A DNA stretch of 41,449 nt, from the NCBI GenBank assembly GCA_018697675.1, contig JABINC010000043.1:1-41449 (forward strand). Direction: 5' to 3'. The stretch comes from Candidatus Peregrinibacteria bacterium. Its GTDB lineage: Bacteria > Patescibacteriota > Gracilibacteria > UBA1369 > JABINC01. Positions 41,247 to 41,449 of this stretch are shown one piece after another. Each line of letters opens with the position of its first letter. Position 1 is the first letter of the stretch. Under the pieces are notes generated by a model. That model made no database searches. It was given only the letters and a program-made list of their open reading frames with translations, and was not told where the DNA came from. The translations under genes and the position numbers were made by a program.

Positions 41247-41449
41247 TGCTTTGAGGTTAAACACCCAAATAGGATGGTTCTGAATCATCCAACTCAGTTG
41301 CACGAAGCAATGACTTTGGCAGAACCACCCACAATTGGGCGACAAAGCGAAACGCTGTTCGTACAAACAAGCCGAGTTAGATGATTAACTTGATTATAGA
41401 TAACTTGATTGGAAAATTCCAGTAATTTTGCCTACTGCTTCTTACTTAC
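39657..41449. mobile_element. Left end of an element integrated at tRNA-Ser, continuing past the window
   Basis: A large serine recombinase lies immediately downstream of an intact tRNA-Ser and points toward it, the usual layout for elements that insert at a tRNA 3' end. ACTCTCC of the acceptor stem (39646-39652) recurs at 39669-39675. An inverted repeat, CCAAAT (39674-39679) with ATTTGG (39694-39699), lies just inside. The far att site is not in the window. Bases 41367-41449 hold no recognisable gene. Confidence 0.55.

Noticed and set aside
41247-41366. N-terminal 40-residue extension of the serine recombinase
   Set aside because: The sequence is Cys/Trp/His-rich without family similarity, while the ATG at 41246 is close to the catalytic YARKS segment as expected.
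1-41449. Recoding of TGA (Gly) as in Gracilibacteria/SR1
   Set aside because: Several genes end at TGA with the next gene starting nearby, and no frame needs TGA read-through.

Overview
The window looks like a chromosomal stretch from a Patescibacteria/CPR-type bacterium. This is an inference: base composition is AT-rich, TGA is used as a normal stop (for example at the ends of the genes finishing at 10552, 18395, 23508 and 28575), which argues against the TGA-recoding Gracilibacteria/SR1 groups, and the proteome is dominated by unfamiliar Cys-rich proteins beside a giant SLH surface protein, TrmB-like regulators and a VirD4/TraG-like ATPase. Peregrinibacteria-like is my best guess, not something the sequence proves. 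Shine-Dalgarno sequences are scarce and several promoters lie very close to start codons.

Left part (1-11780): the 5' part of a ParB-family gene runs off the left edge on the minus strand (1-659). Divergent from it are a TMTC-like multi-pass membrane protein with TPRs, a small 'holin-like' membrane protein, a 2,328-residue cell-surface protein with Ig-like and carboxypeptidase-regulatory-like modules and three C-terminal SLH domains, a strong terminator, and two membrane proteins of unknown function closed by a bidirectional terminator.

Centre (11783-34745): the striking feature is a family of ten paralogous Cys-rich proteins (called P1-P10 here; 525-561 aa), all on the plus strand. Each has a two-part zinc-ribbon unit at the N terminus, two Cys-rich repeat halves that each finish in a similar CFGC-IGL-KxYCI-NKQYSKEEYE segment, a linker, and a second copy of the two-part zinc-ribbon unit at the C terminus. 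Copies differ in which Cys pairs are kept. Two TrmB-family regulators (11783-12541 and 30414-31169, both minus strand) sit divergently in front of P1 and P9. The array also contains a sodium:solute symporter coupled between P2 and P3, a DUF3147-like membrane protein 2 nt behind P4, a Fic protein with its own promoter and operator-like repeats, two small genes of unknown function and a multibranched structured element. Likely units are: P1; 14500 gene; structured leader plus 14987 gene; P2-symporter-P3-P4-DUF3147; Fic; P5-P6-P7; P8; P9-P10-folC. The array's function is unknown; no signal peptides or membrane segments are seen, so the proteins are probably cytoplasmic metal-binding proteins.

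Right part (34755-41449): folC, a VirD4/TraG-like ATPase, rlmN, a tRNA-Ser(GCT) with encoded CCA, and a large serine recombinase that reads antisense into the tRNA. The last pair marks the edge of an element integrated at the tRNA 3' end and continuing past the right edge.
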